Shown: one piece after another, positions 48,591 through 59,463 of the stretch
How positions within the stretch are numbered: the first letter of the stretch is position 1
How the letters are laid out: each line of letters opens with the position of its first letter
NCBI GenBank assembly: GCA_015698045.1
Contig: BLAL01000302.1
Location: 1-64,000 of the forward strand
Direction of reading: 5' to 3'
Source: Rhizophagus clarus
Lineage: Eukaryota; Glomeromycota; Glomeromycetes; Glomerales; Glomeraceae
Length of the DNA: 64,000 bases
Translations under genes and position numbers: made by a program
The notes under the pieces: model-generated
The model's database searches: none
Told to the model about the DNA's origin: nothing
The model's input: the letters and a program-made list of their open reading frames with translations, nothing else

Positions 48591-48919
48591 CGATACTATT
48601 TTTGTATGACCCAGTTAAATCAGGTAATGATTTCCTTAATATACGTCAACTTTATATACACAATTTACTTAAACTTATCGTAAGGACATGAAACCATATT
48701 GTAATCAGATCTTGGTTACAAGGTTTATAATATAATTTCAACTTGGTCACGATGTGATTTTGATTTAAAAGTTTCTGCAAAGTAATGTACTAAAGAAAAC
48801 TTTCATCACCAATTAATTGAAACAGATACAAGAAATTTTAGCATAATTACAATCTTGTTATTTCTTATCTATTTAAAATTTTGCTCACTGACTAATTATC
48901 TGATCTGATTACCTAATTA

Positions 48920-50820
48920 TTAAAATGTGTTATTATATTAAATTAAATGCATAATTGCTTTATCTTTACACATTTCTATAATATTAATCACCACGCATGT
49001 AACATGTAGATCATTTTCATATTAAAAGAAATTTATGTAACTATAATCGAGTTACTTCATTTTATAATTAACCATCAATTTTAATATGCAACTCCTATAC
49101 AAATTAAGTAATATCATAGATTGTCATGTGCTTTATCAGTTTTTAAAACTAATTTTCTATTTTTACAATTATTTTTTTTTCTTTGCATATATGTGAAATT
49201 TACGTTTAAAAACTACTATTTTTTGAGATCTTTATAAAAGTATGGACAAACACATAATGTTAATAGCAAAAATATATGTAAATTTGCACGAGGAAAAAGA
49301 TTTTCTAAGGTTATAAGGGCAGTTTTTCAATTAGTTTTTGTATAAATACGAAAAAACTGTTTTTTTGAAAAAAAAAGATTTTTTATGTCATAAAATTTTA
49401 AAAAGAAATTTTTAACTAATAATAAATATCTTATTTTTAGCCATAAATTTACAAAAGAAACAACTTTTATTAAGGTAATAGTGCTGGTTACCCAACTAGA
49501 TTTTTAGTTATTATTGAATCTATTAATATTTTTCTGTTTATTAATATGAAATAATGACAAATTTTTATTTATTATTAGTAAACAAAAGGAGAATAACGTT
49601 ATTAAGCTCATTTTTGGGTAATATATTTATTTTTAACTAAAAAATAATACAAAATTTTCATTGTTTTTAACCAATTTATTTCTGTCCAATCATATTTAAA
49701 TATTAGATTTTTATTGTAAAAAAGATATTTTTTAATATTTAATTGTTCTTGAAATTAATGGGTAGTTTATTTTACAGTTAAAACAACTAAAATAATAAAG
49801 AAATTTTACAATTTAATTATATAAATAAAATAAAAAGCAAAAAAATTTTTTTTGATGAATTTAAATTATATTTATTATATTAAAAAATTATTTAGATTTA
49901 TGTATTTTAACTTTTTACCTGTTATATAATGAGTTAAAAAAAAAAAAAAAAATTTAAATTTTTATAATACTCGTTATGGTTGACAAATGACAAGTTTTTT
50001 GCATTAATTTTTTATTTTTAATGAAAAAAATACATTAACTTCTAACTAAGATCCAACTTGAAAAACAAAATGTATTTGAAGAAATTTTTTAATAAACACT
50101 TAGGGGCCATTTAGAAGTTTTATTTCCCATATTTAGTTTGAGAGTTATTTTGTATAAATGAAGTGTTATATTTGGCCTGAAATTTTTAATTTTAACCAAA
50201 TTTAGGTCAGAATTACGATTTTGGCCAGAATTAAGGAAATTTCGGCCAGAATTATAAATTCAAAAATCGTTAATTTAACCAATTAAATAAATTTTGGTTG
50301 ATTTTAAACTTTACATATATGTTATATATTGGAAGAGGATGCTGTGCCAAAAATTTTATTATGTTAACTATAATAAAGCAAATTAGGGGGTTACATGCAC
50401 AGTGATTGATATATGATAAATTATGCTAAATATCTTACTAGATTATGTAGTATAACTAACTTTAACGTTAATCGTTAATTGACTTTGACTGTACTATAAT
50501 AAATGATCAATAAAATTATTAAAAAAAAACTTTTTTTTCAACTTTCAAGTATAAAGAAAAAATAAAAATACAATAAAAAATATTTATTTCCTCATTTTTT
50601 TTTTTTTCTTTAATACAATTATTTTGGTAATAAATTATATTTTTAGTTGCATTTTATATATTTTTTGTAAAATAAAATAATTTAATTGTATTTATAAGAT
50701 AAAATGCATAAATAAAATTAACAAAAATTAATTTTTTTTATTGAATTCAATAAAAAAATATGAAGATAAATAAAATTTTGTTATAAATGCTTATAAAAAT
50801 AATTCAATTTAACTAATTAT
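48920..50820. other. A+T-rich spacer, nothing recognised
   Basis: A few short repeats are present (GGCCAGAATTA words near 50170-50260). I see no gene, TIR element or RNA gene. Confidence 0.5.
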
Positions 50821-50839
50821 TCAATAAACATTAGTCAAA

Positions 50840-51200
50840 ATTGATGCTATCAGGTACATATCAGGTACATATCAAATACCCAATATATACCTGAAATGTG
50901 TAAAATATGTGTATGCTATTTAATAATACTACACATATCAGGTACCTGATATGTACCTATCAGATGCAGAAAATCAGTTACATATAATATGCATATCAGG
51001 TATATATCTTATACATATTGGGTAGTTAAATATCGGTTACATATCATAGATTTATTGGATACCCGATATATTTTAAAAAAATATCAAACAGATATTATAT
51101 ACTTATCGGATAGTGCTAATAAGTATCCTATATATACCAATATGTATCCTATTTATATTTAAAATATAAGCATAATTTCATAATTTTCATATATATCAGA
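50840..51200. repeat. ATATCAGGTA-type palindromic repeat cluster
   Basis: Many copies of ATATCAGGTACATATC and related words occur, including the perfect 18-bp palindrome ATATCAGGTACCTGATAT near 50937. Words appear in both orientations, so the stretch can fold into hairpins. There is no coding potential. Confidence 0.7.
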
Positions 51201-51669
51201 TAGCCAAAAAGTATAACATTTATGGGCATTAATAGTAGTAGATTTATAATTTAAATACAATTGTAATTTAAAAGTAATTTAATTCATTTAATTGTAATTA
51301 CTGAAAGTTTTATTTATATTTTCAATCGATAATAAAAAAAATCTTATACAAAAAATATTATAAAAAAAATTCATTACTCTTTACACAAATTATAATTGTC
51401 TAGAACAAAGCGAATGACTGTATATGTTTATGAAAGGTGATGATTAATTAAGGTCATATAGGGATATCCATTTGTTCGCACACATTACGTCATAAATTTT
51501 GTGCTATATTAGTAAACAAAAATAAAAATAAAATTGCAATACACTAAATATAATACAATAAAATAAATATTTCGCTTTGAACCCTCAATGATTTCTGTTT
51601 TTCTAGTTTATTTACAATTAAAGTTTACTTGTTTACTTATTTTCATTTCATTATATCTATTTAATTTGA

Positions 51670-52210
51670 AAGAAAGTAAAATGTTAGTAATAGAAGTGTT
51701 AGTATGAATATTAGTAGAAGTGTTAGCAAAAGAAAAGGAACATTAATAAAAAAATTTTTATATTAGAAAGTGTTAGTATTAATATTAGTATGAAAGTTAG
51801 TAGAAATAGAAAAGGAATGTTAATAAAAAAATATAAAGTATAAGTATTAATGTTAGTGTTAATGTTAGTAGAAGTGTTAGTAAAAGTAAGAAATAAAAAA
51901 TGTTTAACAGTAGAACATTGTTAGTAGGAACGTTAGTAGGAGGAAACACATTAGAAAAAAATATTAGTAAGAGTGTTAACAGGATGGAAAAAGAAATTTC
52001 AACAAAAAATATGCCTTTATATTTATTTTTTAAAAAAACTAATAAAGTAAAAAACTCAATAGTAGAACATTGTTAGTAGGATATTAGTAAGAAGAAATAC
52101 ATTAGAAAAATATATTAATAAGAATGTTAAGAATAACATAATAATGGAAAAAGAAATTTCAACAAAAAATATACCTTTATCTTTATTTTTTAGAAAAAAA
52201 AGTTTTGAAA
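51670..52210 (+). repeat. GTTAGTA-rich minisatellite and ~151-bp duplication
   Basis: About 51680-51900 is made of GTGTTAGTAGAAGTGTTAG-type words. AGTAGAACATTGTTAGTAGG then recurs at about 51909 and 52060 as part of a roughly 151-bp direct duplication that also repeats GAAATTTCAACAAAAAATA. Confidence 0.75.
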
Positions 52211-52329
52211 AAAAAACGAATAAATAAATAATAGGCCTGTTCAACTTAATCAGTGACCCGATTTTACCAATCTACAAAAAAATAGAATTTTTTGATCACT
52301 TTTTATTAAGAGTAAAAGATATGTTTTCT

Positions 52330-53429
52330 TAAAAAACTAAAAAAAAATCATGAACCAAGTACAAGTTAATGCAAAATCTTTTGTTAAACGTACTAATACA
52401 AACTTTCACAAACCTTCAAAAAAGAAAATAATGATGCATTCAACAACAACTTCATGCGCAATTTTGCATAGGTCAATTCTTATAGAACAGTAAGTCCAGC
52501 AACAAACTCTTCCTCCTATTCTTTTTCAACAATACACTTTTCCTCAACATAATCATCCTTAACAACATGCTCTTACTTAGCAGCAGTATGATCTTCAGCT
52601 ATATAATCTACCTCTTATTTCACCTCAGCAACAAAACCCAAATTTCAATCAACTTGAAGTAGAACAAGTAAGTATATAATTATGGATTTTGTATTACCAT
52701 TTAAAAGGTTTAAAAATTATTTAATTTAGGTTAGAAAAAATGAAGGAAAAGAGAATGGTAATTGTGATCAATACCAAGATCCTTCTGATGAAAAATCTGG
52801 AAGTAAGTGAGCATGATGAAATCAAGATTTTACTTGACTATATCCAAGAAAATTTTTCAGTTTAGTCAAAAAGAAATAAAACCAAATGAAGAATGTTTTA
52901 TCTAATAAGGAGGCAAATGCAATTAAAAGTAAATATTTAAATTTTTTAATGTTTTTTTAATTCATATTAAATTATTAATATTTTTAATAATTTATATTTA
53001 TTTAGGTAAACTTACTTGATTAATAAAGAAGTACAAATCAATTAAGAAATATAATAATCAAACTGGTAATGAGAGAAAGGATTGGTACTAGTATAATAAA
53101 ATAGACAAGATCTTTGAGGTACGTGAGAATATAACTTCTTCTTTTCTGGTAAATAAAGAAACAGGTATTATAATTGAAGAAGAAATAGTTGAAATCAAAA
53201 AAGAAAATAAAAAACAGAAACAAAAATCTAAAAATAATGTTGAAATCATAGCTATGGCAATAGCTGAAATGAGTTAAACATGAGAAAAAATTTGAAAAAA
53301 AAAATAGTATTAGAAAAGGAATGATTGGAAGTTGAAAAGGAAAGATAGGCATATGAAAGAAAAAGATCAATAATGGAATTTGAATTAAGGATGAAGGAGT
53401 TAGAATTAAGATTACAAAAAAAAGATTAA
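52330..53429 (+). pseudogene. Harbinger-associated SANT/Myb-like gene, broken
   Basis: Plus-strand text: a Gln/Pro-rich start (52500-52680), then HDEIKILLDYIQENFSV, a TAG where Trp is expected, and SKRNKTK, a SANT/Myb-like DNA-binding signature (about 52810-52880). Then NKEANAIKSK, an intron (about 52930-53005), and LIKKYKSIKKYNNQTGNERK followed by another TAG (about 53090). A coiled-coil end (MEFELRMKELELRLQKKD) finishes at TAA near 53429. PIF/Harbinger elements carry such a DNA-binding gene next to the transposase, and the transposase fragment at 53500 faces it tail to tail. Several nonsense codons and a frameshift make it dead. Confidence 0.65.
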
Positions 53430-53499
53430 TTTCATATTTTAGTGTTAGTTTTTATTTTTGTTGTATTTTTTTAATTGAATTTAATAAAAATGCTGAACT

Positions 53500-53855
53500 T
53501 TATTGAAATAATTGGGTTATTATTTGATTTCTTTTTAATTCTCCTGCTCTTCTTAAAGAATTTTCATTTAAATTATTAATATTATTATTTTTTTTACTGG
53601 TGTTTTCATTATCACTATCACTATCATTACCCTCATCATTTTCATTCAATTCATCCCAACTATCATTATTTATTTCTAAAAAATTATGCAAAATAATACA
53701 ACATTCAGTAAAATGAACAGCAGTTGATATTTTTCTAACATTTAGTTCTTTTAAATTACTGAATCTATTTTTGAATCTCCCAAATGCATTTTTTATCACA
53801 ACACGATGTGATGAATAAGTAATATTGAATTGTGTTTCTAAATTCTTTACAGAAA
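53500..53855 (-). pseudogene. PIF/Harbinger transposase, C-terminal fragment
   Basis: The minus strand reads SSHRVVIKNAFGRFKNRF, then NLKELNVRKI, TECCIILHNFLEI and an acidic Asp/Asn-rich tail ending at 53500. The (V)IKNAFGRFKNRF...ILHNF pattern is the conserved C-terminal end of the DDE_Tnp_4 (Harbinger) catalytic domain. The N-terminal part with most of the DDE triad is missing: the frame meets a stop near 53860 and the GATATC satellite starts immediately after. With the SANT/Myb-like gene at 52330 it forms the remains of one Harbinger element. Confidence 0.75.
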
Positions 53856-53869
53856 CTTAAAAATTCTAA

Positions 53870-54560
53870 ATAATGACGAATTGATATTGTAATGATATTA
53901 AATATACATCGTAACAATATCGATTTGCAAATGATATCATTATGATATCAAAATGATATCGATACATTATTGATTGGATATATCAAAATGATATCGTAAA
54001 GATATTTACTTAAAGAAATATCTAATCGATATCATATTCATATTGTTATAACAATGATAATTTTTTAAAAAAAATGTGAAACAAACACGATATCAATATA
54101 ATATCGTATTGATATGTATTCAGTATTATTATGACATCGTAAAAACATCATCTTATAAATATCAAATCGACATCAATTCACTATTGGCAATATAACGAAT
54201 CGACATCATTTTGATATAGTTAAACAATAATAAAATTTTTAAAAAATGTGATACAAAAACGATATCAATATAATATCGTATTGATATATATTCGGTATCA
54301 ATACGATATTATAAAACATTATCTTATAAATATCAAATCAACATCAATTCGATATTGGTAATATAACGAATTGATATAATTTTAATATAATTAAACAATA
54401 ATAAAATTTTTAAAAAATATGAAACAAACATAATATCAATATGATATCGTATCGATATGCATTAAGTATGAATACGACATCGTAAAAACATTATTTTATA
54501 AATATCAAATTAACATCATATCAATATTGGCAATATAACAAACGTATCAATATCATTTTG
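53870..54560 (-). repeat. GATATC-rich satellite, block 2
   Basis: Units of about 170 bp: AAAATGTGAAACAAACACGAT and variants recur at about 54075, 54245 and 54415, with ATCAATATAATATCG and CATCATTTTGATATAG between. They are the reverse-orientation counterpart of 15480-16030. The block abuts the truncated Harbinger transposase. Confidence 0.8.
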
Positions 54561-54972
54561 ATATAGTTAACAATAAATAGTATATTTTCAGATCGTTTAG
54601 TTCAATATTAAATTGAAATATTTTAATAATTTGTAATTTAATTAAAAAAAGTATAATTTAATTATACACATTTGCTTTTAGCTAGTAGTGGTATCATAAT
54701 AGTTATTATTGTAAAATTCGTACAAAAAAAGAAATAAAATTTTTTTTTTAATTGATATTTCAAATATCGTATTGAAAATTTAGATCTTCGATACGACTAA
54801 TACTACCTGTTCCAAATTATTGATGAGTTGTTGCTGTAAAAAATCAAAAAAAGTAATTAAAAAGCAGACTGTCAAATTATTTGTATGAAATGTGGAAAAG
54901 TGATAAGAATGGAAGTCAATAGAATAGTTGAGAGAACTGAATTATAATTTATTAACAAAATTATTTATAAAT

Positions 54973-55958
54973 AGGGCTCCGATCGGTTTTGGTAATTACC
55001 GAACCGTACCGACCGGTTTCGGTATCGGAGCGGTTTCGGTTTTATGATTTATCGAACCGAAACTTTCGATATCGGTATCGGTTTTGCGATTTACCGAACC
55101 GATTTACCGATAATAAAAACGTTTTTTTTATAAGAAAAACTTAAATAATGTAGTTAAAAAAAAAACGTTGCGAAACGTTTTTTACATAAACGATTTGATA
55201 AAAAATAACGTTTCGCAACGTTATTTTTGCAAACATTGTAAAAAACGTTGCGAAACGTTTTTTACATAAACGATTTGATAAAAAATAACGTTTCGCAACG
55301 TTATTTTTGCGAAACTTGTAAAAAACGTTGCGAAACGTTTTTTACATAAACGATTTGATAAAAAAAATAACGTTTCGCAACGTTATTTTTGCGGAACTTG
55401 TAAAAAACGTTGCAAAACGTTTTTTACATAAACAATTTATTATGAAAAATAACGTTTCGCAACGTTATTTTTGCGAACATTGTAAAAAACGTTGCGAAAC
55501 GTTTTTTACATAAACAATTTATTATGAAAAATAACGTTTCGCAACGTTATTTTTGCGAACATTGTAAAAAACGTTGCGAAACGTTTTTTACATCGGAAAT
55601 TTAATATAGAAAACAATGTTTCGCAACGTTATTTTCCGTTTTATTTAAAAACGTTGCAAAACGTTTTTATAAAACGATTTAATATAAAAAAAACGTCTCG
55701 CAACGTTTTTTTTTGTCACTTTAATAAAAAACGTTGCGAAACGTTTTTTTATGGATGATTTGATAAGAAAAAATTGTTTCGCAACTTTTTTTTTGCTAAA
55801 CGTTGCGAAACGTTTTTTTTACTAAACTTGTTCGGTAAATCGGTTCGGTTTTCGGTAATTACCGATCGGTTTCGGTAATCATTAATACCGATACCGATTA
55901 ATTCGGTTCGGTATCGGTTTTTGCAAAAACCGAACCGAACCGAACCGATCGGAGCCCT
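54973..55958. mobile_element. Mutator-like MITE with CGTTGCGAAACG hairpin array
   Basis: AGGGCTCCGATCGGTT at 54973 and its perfect reverse complement ending at 55958 are flanked by 10-bp repeats ATTTATAAAT (54963-54972 and 55959-55968). A 9-11-bp target duplication suggests a Mutator-type element. Sub-terminal regions are dense in CCGAACCGA / TCGGTTCGG words. The centre (about 55160-55820) is a tandem array, about 80 bp per unit, of AAAACGTTGCGAAACGTTTT hairpins in alternating orientation. No real ORF is present. Confidence 0.85.
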
Positions 55959-56288
55959 ATTTATAAATTTATTTATACAAAGAGTAATCTAAACGTCTCC
56001 CAAATTTTTTTTTTTAATTAAAAACATTAAGGTGTGATGTTTAGAATAATGGTCAATTCACTCATAAAAACTTACTAAATTTATTATCGTTATAAAATAC
56101 ATAATTTTATAAAAAAATTAGGCATGAGCTTTTACTAAAGATTTTATAACTATGTATAATTTAACATTATTAACTAGCAGTTAAACCCGTTGCTCCGCAA
56201 CATCACATAAATATATACGTGATGTTACTGGTACAACGGTCAAGTCTAAAGTCTATAAACGTGATTTTTTATGCAGTTTACTCTATGT

Positions 56289-56895
56289 AGTGCTTTGCAT
56301 GAGCCGGCTCGAGCCAAGCTACAGTCTAGCTCGGTTCAGCTCACTTTAGCTCGAGCTGGTTCAAGCTTTATTATCAGAAAAATGTTTCGCAACGTTTTTC
56401 ATTAAAACAATTAAAAAAAGCATTACGAAACGTTTTTTTTAATTAAATTAATGTTGAAAACTTTTTCGCAACGTTTTTCACTAAAACAATTAAAAAAAAT
56501 GTTGCGAAACGTTTTTTTTTTAATTAAATTAATATTAACATTGAAAAACGTTTTCGCAACATATTAAAAAAACGTTGCGAAATGTTTTTTTTTAATTAAA
56601 ATAATATTGAAAAACGGTTCGCAACGTTTTTCACTAAAACAATTAAAAAAAACGTTGCAAATCATTTTAATTATTAAATGTATGATAGATCGAGCTGGCT
56701 TGCGAGGCAGCTTGAGCTTTTCGAGCCGAGCCCCATTATCGACTCGGCTCGGCTCAGTCGTCGAGCTCAATAACTGGCTCGAGCTTTTTCAAGCTGGCTC
56801 GCAAGTCATCAAGCCATTTTAAACATGGCTCAGCTTGGCTCAGCTTGAACAGCTCAAACTAGCTCGTGAGCTAGCTCGGCTCATGCGGAGCTTCA
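56289..56895. mobile_element. Mutator-like MITE, 9-bp TSD ACTCTATGT
   Basis: Exact 9-bp duplications ACTCTATGT lie at 56280-56288 and 56896-56904. The termini match imperfectly (left AGTGCTTTGCATGAGCC, right reverse complement GAAGCTCCGCATGAGCC). Sub-terminal zones are rich in GAGCTCGGCTCGAGC words, and the centre (about 56380-56660) carries the same CGTTGCGAAACG hairpins as the element at 54973. ORFs here are incidental. Confidence 0.8.
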
Positions 56896-56904
56896 ACTCT
56901 ATGT

Positions 56905-57179
56905 TACAGTTTATACTACTTTTTATTACTATTACTATTTATAACATAGTTCAAAAACATAAAATTTTTATAATGGTTTCAATTTACTGGTTTATAATTT
57001 ATAATTACTGTTCAATTTTATATAAACGTTACATGTACACAAGTATAAATTCGTAGTCTAAACGTTACGGATACACAGGTATAAATATGTAATCTAAACG
57101 TTACGGTAATACAGGAAAACAATTATTATATAGTAGATACTATGTATGATTAATAGACATTATAAATAAAATAACTTAC
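56905..57179. other. Intronic A+T-rich stretch with short repeats
   Basis: Three degenerate copies of a ~39-bp unit (AAACGTTACGGATACACAGG) lie at about 57025-57120. It falls within the inferred large intron of the gene at 54780-58386. Nothing else is seen. Confidence 0.45.
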
Positions 57180-58414
57180 CGATAAAGAATTAACGATGTT
57201 ACTACTGCTTCTTAATGGTATAGATAATTCCTTTGTCATTCTATCTAATGCCTTAATAGCAGCTAAATTTTTACCATTCCACGAGATTCTGACAGCTTCT
57301 CTAACGAAATCAACTAATGTAACCAAACCTCCATTGTTAATTAATTCTGAAATGTTTACGGCAACAAGTTGTCTGCTTAAAATTTTTTGTGCAACACTTT
57401 CGTCAACATATTCTTTAATCTCTTTCTGAGATATATTTCCAGTGGTACCTCTATTTTATTCATTAATTAATAATAATACAATTACAGCATTATTTATTGC
57501 CAACAAAACAATTAAACATATATCTGCTGTTTCTTATTTCTTTATGTATATTCTTCTATAAAGCTTAAAATATTTTGATTGAATTTATTCCTGAAATCTG
57601 TAAGGAACTTACGAGTACGTTCAAGATAGCTTTTTGCCTCACTAGTATATATCTTGATTCAGAAAATCTTTACGATCAGGTCATCAAGAACCTTATTGTC
57701 TGGATTCTTCACGCGCAGGAATAGACATTTTACTGACTCATCCCAGAGTCGGATTTTATCCTAAAACATTAGAAGACGCATTATTTAATGATTTAAACAT
57801 AATAAATATTACCATATTGATTTAATACTAACTTCATTATTTTTTGATTTAACAACATCTGATGATTCGTTCATTTCATTTGCGAGTCATAAGATTTCAG
57901 GGTGTTTGACAAGCCAGTTAACTATTTCCAATTTTGAATGCTTTCGAAATTGTTCTGGAATTTCATCTGCTTCTTCGCCATTATCATCCCCTTCATCATC
58001 ATCATCATCATCATTATCATAATCCTCATCACTTTTGTCCCTTACTCTCTCTTCAACTATTACGTTTGGTTTATTGACACGCACACCTATATGTAATATA
58101 TCATTGCAATTATTTTAATTAGATTAATATCAATGAATTAAAGTCTACACATATTAATATTACCTGACATTAATTCATTCGCCTCTTCAATGTCTATATC
58201 TCTTCTCTTTTTCGCGATACCAATTTGTCCTGAGTTCTTTTGACTTTTTTTCAGTCCTTTCATATATATTTTTGGTATTTTACTATTTATTATCCTTACA
58301 TATAAGCAAATCTTATTAAAAAAAGTAATATATATACCTGTTCTAACTTCTATTTTTTTACCTTCAGATGATTTACGTTTAGACATAGTATCAGGAAAAT
58401 ATAAACAAAAAAAT

Positions 58415-58633
58415 ATGGATATAGAAAAGAAAAAAAAATGTACTGCATCCTTACGATATAAATATGAAATCTTGGTTATTGTAAATTATGATAACAGTAC
58501 ACAATTGGAAAATATACATGATCTCAACATCGTGAGGAATGCAAAATCAGTTGAAAATATCAAAAGAATTATGATGGAAAAGGGAGTAAGAAAAATTAAT
58601 GGAATATTTCGTTTTAAATTCCCATTTTTATAA
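58415..58633 (+). CDS. Small hypothetical ORF, 72 codons
   Basis: The ORF begins MDIEKKKKCTASLRYKYEIL and ends FRFKFPFL. It starts 28 bp from the ATG of the divergent gene at 58386. It has a Lys-rich start and a mixed body without a recognisable domain. It could be the 5' exon of a decayed gene or chance; there is no paralogue in the window. Confidence 0.25.
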   Translation: MDIEKKKKCTASLRYKYEILVIVNYDNSTQLENIHDLNIVRNAKSVENIKRIMMEKGVRKINGIFRFKFPFL

Positions 58634-58910
58634 AAAAGGAATGAGAAGTAATATTTTAACGCTGATTTATTGTATTACAAACATTACAAACACGAATAAT
58701 ATTGTTTAAATTTGACCATTATAATACAATTTATTGTATTACAAACACGAATAATATATGTTAAATTTGACATTGTAATTAGAATTTTATTATCAAAAAT
58801 ATATATATATAATAAAATATAAAAATGAAAATAAAATAAAAATTTATAATATAAAAATAAAAAAAAAAAATAGAAAATAGTAAAGGGTAAAATGATAAAA
58901 AAAAATTGTT

Positions 58911-59463
58911 TTAATGACAGTGTCGATGACGGGGGTAAGGAGAATAAAAGCGCCTGCGCTCATGGCGGTGATGAGATCGAGAGCGCCTGCGCTCTCGATA
59001 CTCATATCTCCTACGATCTACCCTATTTCTTCTCGCTGCGTGGACTGGTGCTTAAAATAAAACAATTAGTTAATTATAAATGTGATAAATTAAATAAAAA
59101 AAATCAATTAAATAATAAATTGTTACTTTCAGCAAGCCAGAATTCATCTGACAACTCATCATGAAAACGTTCATCATGAAGAGTTGGTGTGTGGGTAGGA
59201 AATCCTTCCGGATTTCCACTCAATAACCTTTTCAAATTTTCATAACCACTTTTTAGTGCATTCCATTTATTCCTGCACTGTCTTTTTGTCAGCGCGAAGT
59301 TTTGGTGATCATTATTTATGTTTTGCGATATATGGTTCCAAATCACCTTTTGATCATGAATGGCAGTAGTACAAAAAAATCGTTGATACAATCGACGATA
59401 CTGAATTAACGAGAGAGTAGCGTCGTTTGGCCACTGTAAAGCCCCGGTATTTAATTGTGCCAT
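58911..59463 (-). CDS. Myb/SANT-like DNA-binding protein with Arg-rich tail
   Basis: Two exons on the minus strand, 59463-59127 and 59050-58911; a 76-nt GT-AG intron closes the phase, giving 158 residues. Exon 1 carries a trihelix/Myb-SANT-like domain: WPNDATLSLIQYRRLY, WNHISQNIN, LTKRQCRNKWNALKSGYENL, with the spaced aromatic residues typical of the fold. Exon 2 adds an Arg-rich end (RRNRVDRRRYEYRERRRSRS, then HHRHERRRF and a His/Arg end), resembling RS or nucleic-acid-binding tails. Without the intron the protein stops at LLFN. Such proteins are often DNA-binding partners encoded by transposons of the Harbinger type or domesticated from them; no transposase of that type adjoins it. It is intact, but its function is not known. 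Confidence 0.65.

Larger units (their letters stand above)
44495..48915. repeat. Imperfect long-range inverted repeat (arms ~150-200 bp)
   Basis: The left arm at about 44495-44650 (GTAATCAGATCA, TAGTCATTAAGCAA, TACTTTGCAGAAACC) matches in order the reverse complement of about 48760-48915 (GTAATCAGATCA, TAGTCAGTGAGCAA, TTACTTTGCAGAAACTT). The similarity is patchy, so this could be the diverged ends of one large element or two independently inserted repeats. Confidence 0.4.
54780..58386 (-). pseudogene. Unknown multi-exon family, right copy
   Basis: I do not recognise the family. Model on the minus strand: 58386-58338, 58256-58164, 58086-57833, 57760-57613, 57448-57180 and 54833-54780, with all phases closing at 289 codons. 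Text: MSKRKSSEGKK, AKKRRDIDIEEANELMSG, an acidic Asp-run, EIPEQFRK, EIVNWLVKHPEIL, DESVKCLFLRVKN, KEYVDESVAQKI, LVDFVREAVRISW and a short last exon ending VVSKI. In-frame TGA codons at 57887-57889 and 57659-57661 interrupt it, so it is probably dead, although the rest is well kept. The last exon is the weakest part: it needs a 2.35-kb intron holding two Mutator-like MITEs. Basic then acidic stretches suggest a nuclear protein. It shares order and phases with the left copy at 3821-5044, and is not orthologous to the neighbouring Myb/SANT gene. Confidence 0.55.

Noticed and set aside
57659..57889. TGA recoding in the unknown multi-exon gene
   Set aside because: The left copy has ordinary sense codons at these places and also carries a frameshift, so decay is the simpler explanation.
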